The notes below the pieces were generated by a model that made no database searches, was not told the origin of the DNA, and saw only the letters and a list, made by a program, of their open reading frames with translations. Made by a program: the position numbers and the translations under genes. A stretch of DNA of 7,965 bases from Candidatus Nitrosymbiomonas sp. (GTDB lineage: Bacteria > Sysuimicrobiota > Sysuimicrobiia > Sysuimicrobiales > Humicultoraceae): contig DYHL01000121.1 in assembly GCA_020724185.1 (NCBI GenBank), forward strand, positions 1-7,965, written 5' to 3'. Below, piece by piece: positions 1 through 6,330 of this stretch. Position 1 is the first letter of the stretch, and each line of letters opens with the position of its first letter.

Positions 1-475
1 GCAGCGGCTGCTCAACCGCCACACGCAGGTCCTCGATCGCCAGCGGGAAGACCAGATCCAGGGCAAACGCGCGCTGTGGTGGCGGCGCGATCCCATCCAC
101 GTAGTACTCGAACTGAAACCCCCGCGTCGGGATCGTGAACGAGACCAGTAGGCGATCCGGTTCCTGGCGGTACTGGTGCGAGCTGGTGAAGAGCTGGCCG
201 TCGTCGCCGCGGTAGGCGGCGGCGTTCACCTGGGCGTTGGCCGGGATCGCGAAGGTCAGCGTCTGAGGCAGCAAAGCGGCCGCGCCCAGCGTGCCGCGGT
301 AGATCACCAGCAGCCGTGGATCGTCGTGCTCCGGCCAGATGTCCACGGCCAGGGTGGCGATGACAGACGACGCAGGCTGGGGGATCGCTGCTGATGCAGT
401 CCGCAGGACGGCAGGCGGCACGGCGCCGACGAGCGTGCCGGTCACCAGAACCACGATCCAGAGGATCAGACGCAT
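1..475 (-). CDS. Exported protein of unknown function, N-terminal part (cut by window edge)
   Basis: The frame opens with ATG at 475-473 and stays open to the window edge, giving about 158 residues; the C-terminus lies outside. The first residues (MRLILWIVVLVTGTLVGAV) are a hydrophobic signal segment, followed by an ASA-type signal peptidase I site near residue 29, so the product is probably exported or lipid-anchored outside the membrane. The mature part has beta-rich stretches (IATLAVDIWPEHD, LLVIYRGTL, LTFAIPANA) and a later FEYYVDG segment, as in an immunoglobulin-like or carbohydrate-binding beta-sandwich domain, but I recognise no named family. It begins 34 bases after the queG stop in the same direction, so it may be the tail of that operon. 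No strong ribosome binding site is visible before the ATG. High-GC codon use matches the flanking genes. I am confident that it is a gene, not of its role. Confidence 0.75.
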   Translation of the reverse strand, partial: MRLILWIVVLVTGTLVGAVPPAVLRTASAAIPQPASSVIATLAVDIWPEHDDPRLLVIYRGTLGAAALLPQTLTFAIPANAQVNAAAYRGDDGQLFTSSHQYRQEPDRLLVSFTIPTRGFQFEYYVDGIAPPPQRAFALDLVFPLAIEDLRVAVEQPL

Positions 476-509
476 GGAAGGTTCAGTTCGGCGGGCGCCT
501 ACCGGTCCC

Positions 510-1604
510 CTACGCGAGCGCCATCTCGATTTCGGAGCGGACCTGAGCATCCTCCTCAACCCCCAGTGCGGCGTCCAGCGCGGCGCGAGAAGCCGTCCCA
601 CCGATGCGGCCCAATGCCCAGGCCGCGTGCCCGCGCACGATCGGATCGCCGGGGTCGAGCAATGCGACGGTCAGGTCGGACACGGCGCGATCATCTCCGA
701 GGTTGCCGAGCGCAATCGCAGCGTTGCGCCGCAGCCCGATGCGCTTCGTGCGCTTGATCGCGCTGCGGCGGAAGAGCCGGCGGAACTCGTCCTCGGCGAT
801 GTTCAGCAGGGGCAACAGCCGCGGACGCGGGCCGGTCTCGGGACGCGGCATGAACTCCGGGTGCGCCGGGGGTGCCGCCGCGTGTGGCTCCGCCACCGCA
901 ATCTCCAGCGGGCCGTTGAAGGGGCACGCCTCCTGACAAAGGTCGCAGCCAAAGATCATGTCCTGAAGCGTCGGCCGCACCTCGCGCGGGATCCAGCCGC
1001 GGTGCTCAATCGTCCAGTACGCGATGCACCGGCGCGCGTCCACGACACCGGGCGCGACGATCGCGCCGGTGGGGCAGGCCGCGAAGCCGCGCATACAGGC
1101 TTCGCACGCTCCGCAGTCCCCGGATGCCGGCGGATCTGGCTGCAGTGTCAGATCGGTGAGGATCTCTCCGAGCACGACCCATGTGCCGAACGGCTCTGTG
1201 ATCAGGCAGGAGTGGCGGCCGCACCAACCCAGGCCGGCGCGTTGGGCGATCGCCCGTTCAAACAGCGGGCCGGCATCCACGTAGCACCGCGCCAGGTTGG
1301 CGCCGTGGTTCACCAGGAAACCGGAGAGCGCCCGCAGCCGCGCTTCCATCACAAGGTGATAGTCGTCACCCCATGCAAACCGCGCGATGCGTCCCTGCAG
1401 GTCGCCGCCGGGCGGCGGGTCCGGCTCTCCCGTGTAGTAGTTTATGGCCACGGCAACGATCGAGCGGGCCGTTTCGCGCACGCGCCGGGGATCGCTGGCA
1501 CGCTCGCCGCGGGCGGCCCCCGGGAAAGGAGTGGCCGTCGTGATGCCGATCAGGTCGAGGCCCAGCTCGCGGCCGCGCGCCTTGATCCGATCCTCCAGCG
1601 TCAT
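510..1604 (-). CDS. queG: Epoxyqueuosine reductase QueG
   Basis: QueG is the cobalamin-dependent, double [4Fe-4S] cytoplasmic enzyme that reduces epoxyqueuosine to queuosine at the wobble base of GUN-anticodon tRNAs. The 364-residue product has the family order: an N-terminal cobalamin-binding reductase part with VDAGPLFERA (109-118, containing the conserved acidic residue) and GLGWCGRHSCLI (124-135), then a ferredoxin-like part with cysteines 164, 167, 170, 177 and 193, 220, 223, 227 (CIAYWTIEHRG and IFGCDLCQEACP are hallmark blocks). The C-terminus from about residue 300 has HEAT-like repeats (AAIALGNLGDD, AAWALGRIGG), as in the longer QueG form. The first cluster reads CX2CX2CX6CP instead of the usual CX2CX2CX3CP, a three-residue widening. 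I chose ATG 1604 because it overlaps the MFS stop as ATGA, which implies translational coupling; the frame also opens 45 bases upstream, but that would sit deep in the MFS gene. Confidence 0.96.
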   Translation of the reverse strand: MTLEDRIKARGRELGLDLIGITTATPFPGAARGERASDPRRVRETARSIVAVAINYYTGEPDPPPGGDLQGRIARFAWGDDYHLVMEARLRALSGFLVNHGANLARCYVDAGPLFERAIAQRAGLGWCGRHSCLITEPFGTWVVLGEILTDLTLQPDPPASGDCGACEACMRGFAACPTGAIVAPGVVDARRCIAYWTIEHRGWIPREVRPTLQDMIFGCDLCQEACPFNGPLEIAVAEPHAAAPPAHPEFMPRPETGPRPRLLPLLNIAEDEFRRLFRRSAIKRTKRIGLRRNAAIALGNLGDDRAVSDLTVALLDPGDPIVRGHAAWALGRIGGTASRAALDAALGVEEDAQVRSEIEMALA

Positions 1605-2761
1605 GCAGGATCCGCGGCGCCCCCATGCAGCGACCTGGGGCGCCACCAAACCAGAATTGTCGCGAACACGATCCCCATCCCCACCGAGATCAGCAGCGGC
1701 AGCGCCGGGTCCAGCCGGTACGCGTATCCCCCTGCAAACGCACCGATCGCACCGAGGACGGAAGACAGGATTCCCCCCAAGGCAAAGACCCGGCCGAGCA
1801 CGGCCGTCGGCGTCTGCGACCCTATCAGCGCCTGACCGAGGGTCTGCAGAGGAGACCGGCAGCGGATCATGGCCGCGACCGGCAAGAGCGCCGCGGGCCC
1901 GAATATCGTGAGGAGCATCCCGAAGGCGAACACGGCGAGGTTCCCGGCCAGCGTGGGAAGCAGACCGACCCGGTCACCGAGCCGGCCGGCCACCGGCGTC
2001 AACAGCACCGCGCCCAGCGCCACCATCGAGCCGAGAAACCCGATCTCGGCCAACGACAGACCGCGCACCTCGCGCAGGAACGGTGTGCCGAAGGGGACGG
2101 TGATGAGCACGACGAGTACCATCCCCGAGTAGATCCAGAGCGAGGGCATCAGGCGACGCACCTGGGCCATCGAAAGACGGCTGGGCGCCCCGGGCGCGGT
2201 GGCATCGGCGTCGTCCCACCTGACCCGGAAGATCAGAAACGTGGATAGCACGTAGAACGCCGCTGCGATGACCAGGGTCGCACGGATTCCAAGGCGGTCT
2301 GCCAGCATGCCGCCTACGGTAGGCGAGACCAGGAATCCCAGCGAGGTAATCGTCCCCATGGCGCCAAACGTCGAGGCCAGCTCGGACGGCGGCACGCGCC
2401 GTGCCACGAACGCTTGCAGAGCGGGCATGCCGAAGTAGGTGATCTCGTAGAGCAGCAACCCGGGCACCAGCCACGCATAGGTCGGCGCCGCGGCCAGCAG
2501 CAGCGGCACCGGGGTGGCGGCCACCCACGAGGCGACGATCACCGTGCGTCTACTCCACCGGTCGGCGCTCGCCCAGCCGATCAGGAAACCGCAGGCCAGC
2601 GCCAGGTGGCGGATCGTGAACAGGGTTCCAAGCTGCACAGGGGACGCGCCGAGTTGACGGGCGTAGATCGGGATGAGCTGTTCGTAGAGCCCGATTCCGA
2701 ACATCCAGAAGAAGAGCGATGCGAAGAGCAGGTGCAGCGTGCGGTCGGTGCGCAGGGTCAT
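1601..2761 (-). CDS. Major facilitator superfamily transporter
   Basis: This 386-residue protein is an inner-membrane secondary transporter with about 12 hydrophobic helices. The N-terminal half carries the MFS loop 2-3 signature, GWASADRWSRR (62-72), and a partial copy GRLGDRVG (259-266) sits at the matching place in the second half. A hydrophilic loop at about 180-205 (RWDDADATAPG) separates the two six-helix bundles. The length is normal for the family. ATG 2761 is preferred over the frame's earlier start at 2809 because the earlier one adds a cysteine- and arginine-rich stretch overlapping the kinase gene, whereas 2761 begins 10 bases after the kinase stop. It ends in an ATGA overlap with queG. 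Position after a GHMP kinase and a TIM-barrel gene suggests sugar or sugar-derivative transport, in or out. This is inference, as MFS substrates cannot be read from sequence, and a drug-efflux role is possible. Confidence 0.9.
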   Translation of the reverse strand: MTLRTDRTLHLLFASLFFWMFGIGLYEQLIPIYARQLGASPVQLGTLFTIRHLALACGFLIGWASADRWSRRTVIVASWVAATPVPLLLAAAPTYAWLVPGLLLYEITYFGMPALQAFVARRVPPSELASTFGAMGTITSLGFLVSPTVGGMLADRLGIRATLVIAAAFYVLSTFLIFRVRWDDADATAPGAPSRLSMAQVRRLMPSLWIYSGMVLVVLITVPFGTPFLREVRGLSLAEIGFLGSMVALGAVLLTPVAGRLGDRVGLLPTLAGNLAVFAFGMLLTIFGPAALLPVAAMIRCRSPLQTLGQALIGSQTPTAVLGRVFALGGILSSVLGAIGAFAGGYAYRLDPALPLLISVGMGIVFATILVWWRPRSLHGGAADPA

Positions 2762-2771
2762 GGCGCACCCA

Positions 2772-3779
2772 CTATAGCACCGTGCGCACCTGGAGACCCT
2801 TGGCCGCAATCCGCGCCGGCAGCACCGTGAAGCCGGCGGCGCGCAGGGCGCGCTCGCACGCCGGCCTGCCGCCCTCGCGCGTGTAGATCAGCACCGACCC
2901 GCCGCCGCCCGCGCCGCACGCCTTGCCTGCGATCGCGCCGGCCCGCCTGGCAACCCCCAGCGCCTCCTCTATCTCCGAGGTGGAAACGCCCGGCGCCATC
3001 TCGCGCCGGTGCGACCACTCCTGGGCCAACAGGCTTCCGGCGGCGTCGAGATCTCGGGCCCGCAGCGCGTCGCGCATCGCGCGCGCTATCTGCGCGATGG
3101 CACGCAAGTGCCTGACCGTGTCCGGGATTCCATCGAGATACGCGCGCACAACTCCCCAGTTGGTCAGGCCTGAACGGTGCGGAAGACCGGTGTACACGAT
3201 GACGAGCCGGTCCTGCAGCGCCCGGCGCGCCGCGGCGCTCCGGAGCAAGGGCTCAACGCAGTCGCCGTCAGCGCCGAACCGAATCGCGTTGACGCCACCG
3301 TGAACCGCGGCCAGGTAGTCCTGGCGGCCGGTCAGCGTGCGCAACGATTGCGCCTCCAGACGCCAGGCCGTCGCCACCAAATCGTCGCGGGAGCGCGCGC
3401 GGCGCGTCCACCGGTCCAGCGCGGCGAGCAGCGCCACTAGCAGCGCCGATGAGGCGCCCAACCCGGATCCTGGTGGCGCCGCGGACCTGAGCGTGACGGC
3501 GAGACCCGGGCGCGGCGCAACCAAGCGCAGAGCGCGGCAGGCCAGGTCCAGCGGCCCGCCAGTGGGCAGGCCGTCCAGGTCGTCGGCCTCGATCCGCTCC
3601 TTGAGGTCCTGCGAGACGACCACGAAGCCGGCTCGGGCGCGAGAGAGACGCACTCGAACCGGGATTTCAACCGCGGCGTTGATTGTCCAGACGTCCTCCT
3701 CCATCAGGTACAGTGGATGGATGTCCAGCGTGCCACCGGCCAGGTCCACGCGGGTGGGCGCAGTGGCCTCAACGATCAT
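2772..3779 (-). CDS. GHMP-family sugar kinase (HddA-like)
   Basis: The 335-residue product has all three GHMP kinase motifs: APTRVDLAGGTLDI at 7-20, the ATP-binding loop PPGSGLGASS at 102-111 and the C-terminal glycine-rich KACGAGGGGSVLI at 286-298. GRQDYLAAVHGGVNAIRF (151-168) matches the block seen in D-glycero-D-manno-heptose 7-phosphate kinase and related predicted kinases, and its Asp154 is the likely catalytic base. Known relatives phosphorylate heptose phosphate, fucose or other sugars with ATP in the cytoplasm. No other heptose pathway genes (gmhA, gmhB, hldE type) are visible, so I do not call it hddA. ATG 3779 is supported by GAGGT seven bases upstream, and the gene begins 10 bases after the TIM-barrel stop and ends 10 bases before the MFS start. 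The pairing suggests a sugar uptake and phosphorylation unit. The fold call is firm; the substrate is unknown. Confidence 0.92.
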   Translation of the reverse strand: MIVEATAPTRVDLAGGTLDIHPLYLMEEDVWTINAAVEIPVRVRLSRARAGFVVVSQDLKERIEADDLDGLPTGGPLDLACRALRLVAPRPGLAVTLRSAAPPGSGLGASSALLVALLAALDRWTRRARSRDDLVATAWRLEAQSLRTLTGRQDYLAAVHGGVNAIRFGADGDCVEPLLRSAAARRALQDRLVIVYTGLPHRSGLTNWGVVRAYLDGIPDTVRHLRAIAQIARAMRDALRARDLDAAGSLLAQEWSHRREMAPGVSTSEIEEALGVARRAGAIAGKACGAGGGGSVLIYTREGGRPACERALRAAGFTVLPARIAAKGLQVRTVL

Positions 3780-3786
3780 CGGAATG

Positions 3787-3791
3787 ACCTC
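3787..3791 (-). promoter_or_regulatory. Ribosome binding site of the GHMP kinase
   Basis: GAGGT lies seven bases before ATG 3779 and overlaps the TGA stop of the TIM-barrel gene. It is one of the better Shine-Dalgarno matches in the window. It fixes the kinase start and implies that ribosomes finishing the upstream gene can reinitiate. Confidence 0.7.
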
Positions 3792-4509
3792 ACAGCGCGT
3801 CCATCGCGACCCGGAACGCCAGGGTGGCCCGGCCGATGCTGCGCGCGGTGCGGCCGGTCACGACAACGCCGATCATCACTGCCCACACCTGCGGGATCGC
3901 GAAGTACCGGCCCAGGTCTTCGGGACGGATGCGGCGCTGGCTGGGCACGATCAGCCGGCGGCGTGTGATCGCACCCAGGCGGGCCAGCGCGACCAGGTCG
4001 TCGGCGACCGGGTCGAGGCCGTAGCACTGCGGTGGGACCAACGCGGCCTCCAGCCAGTCGCCTGGCAACGCTCCCAACGAACCCAGGAGCTCCGGCGGAT
4101 AGTCGTGCGGCACCGCCGGAATCACCGGCACGCCGGCATCGTAGAGAAACAGGGGCAGCCGCGTGACGTAGGCATCGAGGAACGCAAATCGGCGCAGCCG
4201 CGGGAGCTGGTCGGGCGTGACCATTGCCTCCTCGCCGGGCACCAGCCCGGTGGGAAGGCCGACCTCCAGCACCGCTGCCAGCCTTTCCTCCTCTTCGTCG
4301 AGCGAGCCGAAGCGCGTGCCCGAGGCGCGGTGGTGCACGTTGACGTGCGCCTTGAGCATGTCGGCGCCTGCATCCGCGGCCGCGCGCGCCAGCGCCCTGT
4401 CGTTACGCGGCAGGCTGACGATGAGGAGACCCCGACGGTCTGGTAGCCCCCTCGGCTCAGAGCTGACAAGTGGGCGGATCCCTTCGGAAGAGCTAGCCGC
4501 GTCAGTCAT
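3790..4509 (-). CDS. Predicted TIM-barrel protein of unknown function
   Basis: I do not recognise a named family. From residue 27 on, the 239-residue product shows a beta/alpha alternation compatible with a (beta-alpha)8 barrel: strands near GLLIVSL (27-33), DMLKAHVNV (50-58), PTGLVPG (86-92), FLDAYVTRLPLF (110-121), VPVIPAVP (127-134), WLEAALVPP (152-160), RRLIVPSQ (184-191) and VWAVMIGVVVTG (208-219), with the last strand followed by a helix as in phosphate-binding barrels such as NanE. Lys53, His55 and His59-His60 on strand 2 are candidate active-site residues. Residues 1-27 fit no barrel element and their codons differ: 11 of 26 end in A or T, against 3 of the next 26. They may derive from the adjoining restriction-modification cassette. 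No clear ribosome binding site precedes ATG 4509. The next in-frame ATG (codon 51) would remove strand 1. It is tightly linked to the GHMP kinase, so a sugar-phosphate isomerase or epimerase role is plausible but unproven. Confidence 0.75.
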   Translation of the reverse strand: MTDAASSSEGIRPLVSSEPRGLPDRRGLLIVSLPRNDRALARAAADAGADMLKAHVNVHHRASGTRFGSLDEEEERLAAVLEVGLPTGLVPGEEAMVTPDQLPRLRRFAFLDAYVTRLPLFLYDAGVPVIPAVPHDYPPELLGSLGALPGDWLEAALVPPQCYGLDPVADDLVALARLGAITRRRLIVPSQRRIRPEDLGRYFAIPQVWAVMIGVVVTGRTARSIGRATLAFRVAMDAL

Positions 4510-4527
4510 TCTGCGCGAGGAACGCAG

Positions 4528-5079
4528 CTAGCCTCGCCTGATGCGCTTGAGTACCTGGAAGGCCTTTGCGAGAGTGCCGCCACTGTCTGCCAGCCATGGC
4601 GGAGGAGCAGCAGCAGGGAATGATAGCCAGAAGGTATCGGTACCACCCCTCCCTTTGTGCTGAGGGGTGTGGCCAACTACGTGCTGCCTCAACACGTCCT
4701 TCGAGATCACCCAACAATGTGCATCGAACGGTGAGACTCCGAGGCAAATCGCACACTCGTAGTTCTGGTCCCGTATTTGCTGAAACGTATACGCACCGCT
4801 CTCCCAGAGCGTGGAGAACTTGATCTCAACCCTACGGCCTCCGATGACCCTGTCAGCCTCCGAGTCTCCACTTGCCGTGACGTCCAAACCTTTCGCAGCG
4901 CACCAACCAGCAACTAACTGTTCCCCGACCTTTCCCACTCGCCGCGAAGGCAATGTTCGAATCCAGGCGAATGGGCTGCCGAGCCAGGGGTCATATTGGC
5001 CCTCCCGCACGTAATCGCTCTTCAGGGTTGCGGCAATCGACGCCAGCAGTCTCACGTCGGGATCGCTAATTGAACTCAC
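4528..5079 (-). CDS. PD-(D/E)XK restriction endonuclease (probable type II)
   Basis: The 183-residue protein begins with GTG at 5079, whose bases overlap the TGA stop of the methyltransferase gene as GTGA, so the two are translationally coupled. The nuclease signature is SEADRVIGGRRVEIKFS (73-89): Asp76, then Glu85-x-Lys87, the PD-(D/E)XK metal site, preceded by a conserved-looking helix with Glu53 (GKVGEQLVAG, 49-58). The remainder has QQIRDQNYECAICLGVSPFDAHCW (100-123), a block that would form core strands beyond the catalytic hairpin. The small size fits type IIP enzymes. I cannot name the specificity or REBASE family. The partner order, methyltransferase first and nuclease second, would let protection appear before cutting. 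Codons are less GC-rich than in flanking genes, fitting acquisition. Without the adjacent methyltransferase it could be read as another PD-(D/E)XK nuclease, but context makes restriction the best call. Confidence 0.85.
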   Translation of the reverse strand: MSSISDPDVRLLASIAATLKSDYVREGQYDPWLGSPFAWIRTLPSRRVGKVGEQLVAGWCAAKGLDVTASGDSEADRVIGGRRVEIKFSTLWESGAYTFQQIRDQNYECAICLGVSPFDAHCWVISKDVLRQHVVGHTPQHKGRGGTDTFWLSFPAAAPPPWLADSGGTLAKAFQVLKRIRRG

Positions 5080-6011
5080 GGACGAGGGTCACCGAGTTTC
5101 GCAGGGACCATGTCAGGATCTCCAGTGCTCTCAAACAGACTCGCTTGACTCGCGCCGGCCTGGAACGGGCCAGGATCAAAGCCCACCCACTCGATGTCAG
5201 AAACCCCGGCGAACCTGCGTGCCATTACTTCCATGGCTTGAGGGTTGTTGTCAATTAGGATGAACCGTCTCCCAAGCGCTAGGCAGGCTTCGCCAGTAGT
5301 ACCGCTCCCAGCGAAGAAATCAAGAACTAGATCACTCGGATTAGAGGAGGCTTGGATGATTCGCTTGAGGATACCCAACGGCTTCTGCGTAGGATATCCG
5401 GTTTTCTCTCTACCGTTCGTCGGAACGATCGTGTGCCACCACGTATCCGTTGGCAGCTTCCCTCGTGCCGCCTTCTCTGGCCCAACGAGGCCTGGGGCCA
5501 TGTAAGGAATGCGTTCAATCTCATCCTCATTGAAGGTGTAGTTGTCCGGGTCCTTGACGTACACGAGGATATTGTCGTGCTTGGGGGGCCACCTCTTTCT
5601 CGGCCTCCCCCCGTAGTCATAAGCCCATATCACTTCATTCAAGAAGCAATCTCGACCGAAGATATCATCCAGAAGAATCTTGCAGTAGTGTACTTCTCGG
5701 TAATCAATGTGGAAGTAAAGGCTGCCATGGGGCGCAAGAACTCGATAGGCCTCTCTGAGTCGCGGTTCAAGGAAACTGAGGTAGTCGTCAAAGAAATCGG
5801 AAAAAGCTCTCGTACCGACCTTTGTTGTCTCGTACCTGTAACCCTGAAAACCCGTCCTGTCGCCAGCCTCGGAACGCACGGTTCTGATCTGTGTCCTACC
5901 TTGGAGCTTGCCGGTGTTGAATGGAGGATCGATGTAGATCATATCGACCGATGACGAGTCGACCCCCCGGAGGGTCGCTAGGTTGTCACCAAAGTAGATG
6001 CGGTTCGCCAC
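5076..6011 (-). CDS. DNA adenine-type methyltransferase, beta class (restriction-modification)
   Basis: The product transfers a methyl group from S-adenosylmethionine to DNA and should protect host sites from the adjacent nuclease. In the 311 residues from GTG 6011, the catalytic motif IV DPPFNTG (28-34) comes first, and the AdoMet-binding motif I DFFAGSGTT (231-239) with motif X KTGYPTQKP (203-211) comes late. That order is the beta class. DPPF rather than SPPY favours N6-adenine over N4-cytosine. Between them are YFHIDYREVHY (99-109) and DYGGRPRKRWPPKHDNILVY (132-151), the usual family block, and a short target-recognition region around 155-200. I chose GTG 6011 because AAAAGGA sits six bases upstream and the protein then begins at the typical NRIYFGDNL strand; the frame's earlier ATG at 6107 adds 32 residues without family likeness. 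The gene is visibly less GC-rich than its chromosome flanks. The type II call is firm; the target sequence is unknown. Confidence 0.94.
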   Translation of the reverse strand: MANRIYFGDNLATLRGVDSSSVDMIYIDPPFNTGKLQGRTQIRTVRSEAGDRTGFQGYRYETTKVGTRAFSDFFDDYLSFLEPRLREAYRVLAPHGSLYFHIDYREVHYCKILLDDIFGRDCFLNEVIWAYDYGGRPRKRWPPKHDNILVYVKDPDNYTFNEDEIERIPYMAPGLVGPEKAARGKLPTDTWWHTIVPTNGREKTGYPTQKPLGILKRIIQASSNPSDLVLDFFAGSGTTGEACLALGRRFILIDNNPQAMEVMARRFAGVSDIEWVGFDPGPFQAGASQASLFESTGDPDMVPAKLGDPRP

Positions 6012-6017
6012 TGGCAA

Positions 6018-6024
6018 TCCTTTT
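6018..6024 (-). promoter_or_regulatory. Ribosome binding site of the methyltransferase
   Basis: AAAAGGA lies six bases before GTG 6011. It is the strongest Shine-Dalgarno match in the island and decides the non-ATG start over the longer frame that opens at 6107. Confidence 0.75.
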
Positions 6025-6160
6025 CGGAGTTCAGCCCAGGACCGTTGTCTTCGAGCTTGCCATCGACATCTTCCATGAGCCTGATGTTCTCGCCATCTAG
6101 ATGTCACGTTTTCGCCGCGTCACACTCCAAGTCCTATGGTACCGTTATTACTCTGACCCT

Positions 6161-6201
6161 CGGAGTCCCGGGTATCCAGACTCCAGATCCTGGGTCCTCC
6201 G
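6161..6201. repeat. 41-base imperfect inverted repeat (hairpin)
   Basis: The arms pair as CGGAG with CTCCG at the base, then CCC with GGG, a G-U pair, GG with CC, and ATC with GAT, interrupted by a 1x2 internal loop and one bulged base, closing on a 9-base loop (CAGACTCCA). Neither side is followed by a T-run, so it is not an ordinary intrinsic terminator. It lies between the antitoxin and the methyltransferase and may be a regulatory or recombination site, or an old terminator. Confidence 0.5.
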
Positions 6202-6240
6202 ATTCACTCTTCGGCGGGATCACCTCAATCCTACAGGGGT

Positions 6241-6253
6241 AGTGAGTCTCACT
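6241..6253. repeat. 13-base perfect palindrome, candidate operator
   Basis: AGTGAG-T-CTCACT is a perfect palindrome around a central T. It sits about 230 bases upstream of the methyltransferase start and about 80 bases after the antitoxin stop. It could be bound by a dimeric regulator, but there is only one copy and no known regulator gene beside it, so the operator role is a guess. Confidence 0.35.
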
Positions 6254-6330
6254 GTCCTCAAAAGTGCCCTTTCTGCAAGACAGCATACATTGCGGGCCTG
6301 CAAGAAGCCCCATGGTGTCTGCAGGTAGAA

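Larger units (their letters stand above)
6012..6330. other. Intergenic stretch upstream of the restriction-modification pair
   Basis: These roughly 320 bases lie between the antitoxin and the methyltransferase. I see no convincing intact gene on either strand. The stretch holds the decayed toxin-like frame (6334-6134), an imperfect hairpin (6161-6201) and a 13-base palindrome (6241-6253). A promoter for the methyltransferase and nuclease genes is expected here. An AT-rich patch around 6139-6150 (minus strand TAATAACGG) might be part of it, but I cannot assign clear -35 and -10 boxes. No C-protein gene, which often precedes such pairs, is present. Confidence 0.6.

Noticed and set aside
691..939. 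Short minus-strand frames within queG, MFS and kinase genes (for example 691-939, 2758-3018, 3437-3670)
   Set aside because: They are shifted readings of well-supported genes on the same strand, with arginine-rich products and no motifs.
339..1835. A 498-codon plus-strand open frame covering the queG region
   Set aside because: It is the antisense of queG and the end of the MFS gene. Its product is arginine- and alanine-rich with no family motifs, while the minus-strand frame has complete QueG motifs. Long antisense frames are expected at this G+C.
3337..4446. A 369-codon plus-strand open frame over the kinase and TIM-barrel genes
   Set aside because: It spans two genes with real family or fold features on the other strand, and its own product is low-complexity and motif-free.
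4511..4527. CTGCG...CGCAG inverted repeat between the nuclease stop and the TIM-barrel start, as a terminator
   Set aside because: A five-base stem with a seven-base loop and no T-run is too weak, and the neighbouring genes look co-directional.
4491..4533. AGCTAGCC present twice (4491-4498 and 4526-4533) as a possible target duplication at the island edge
   Set aside because: The repeat is only eight bases, mostly palindromic, with both copies at the same edge; no copy is seen at the other edge near 6330.
5352..5954. A 200-codon plus-strand open frame inside the methyltransferase region
   Set aside because: It is antisense to a methyltransferase with all catalytic motifs; I see no recognisable domain in the plus-strand product.
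6250..6270. A plus-strand CPQKCPFC run that looks like part of a zinc ribbon
   Set aside because: The frame has no start or convincing upstream domain, and no second CxxC pair at the right spacing follows. It continues as antisense of the antitoxin and FAD genes.
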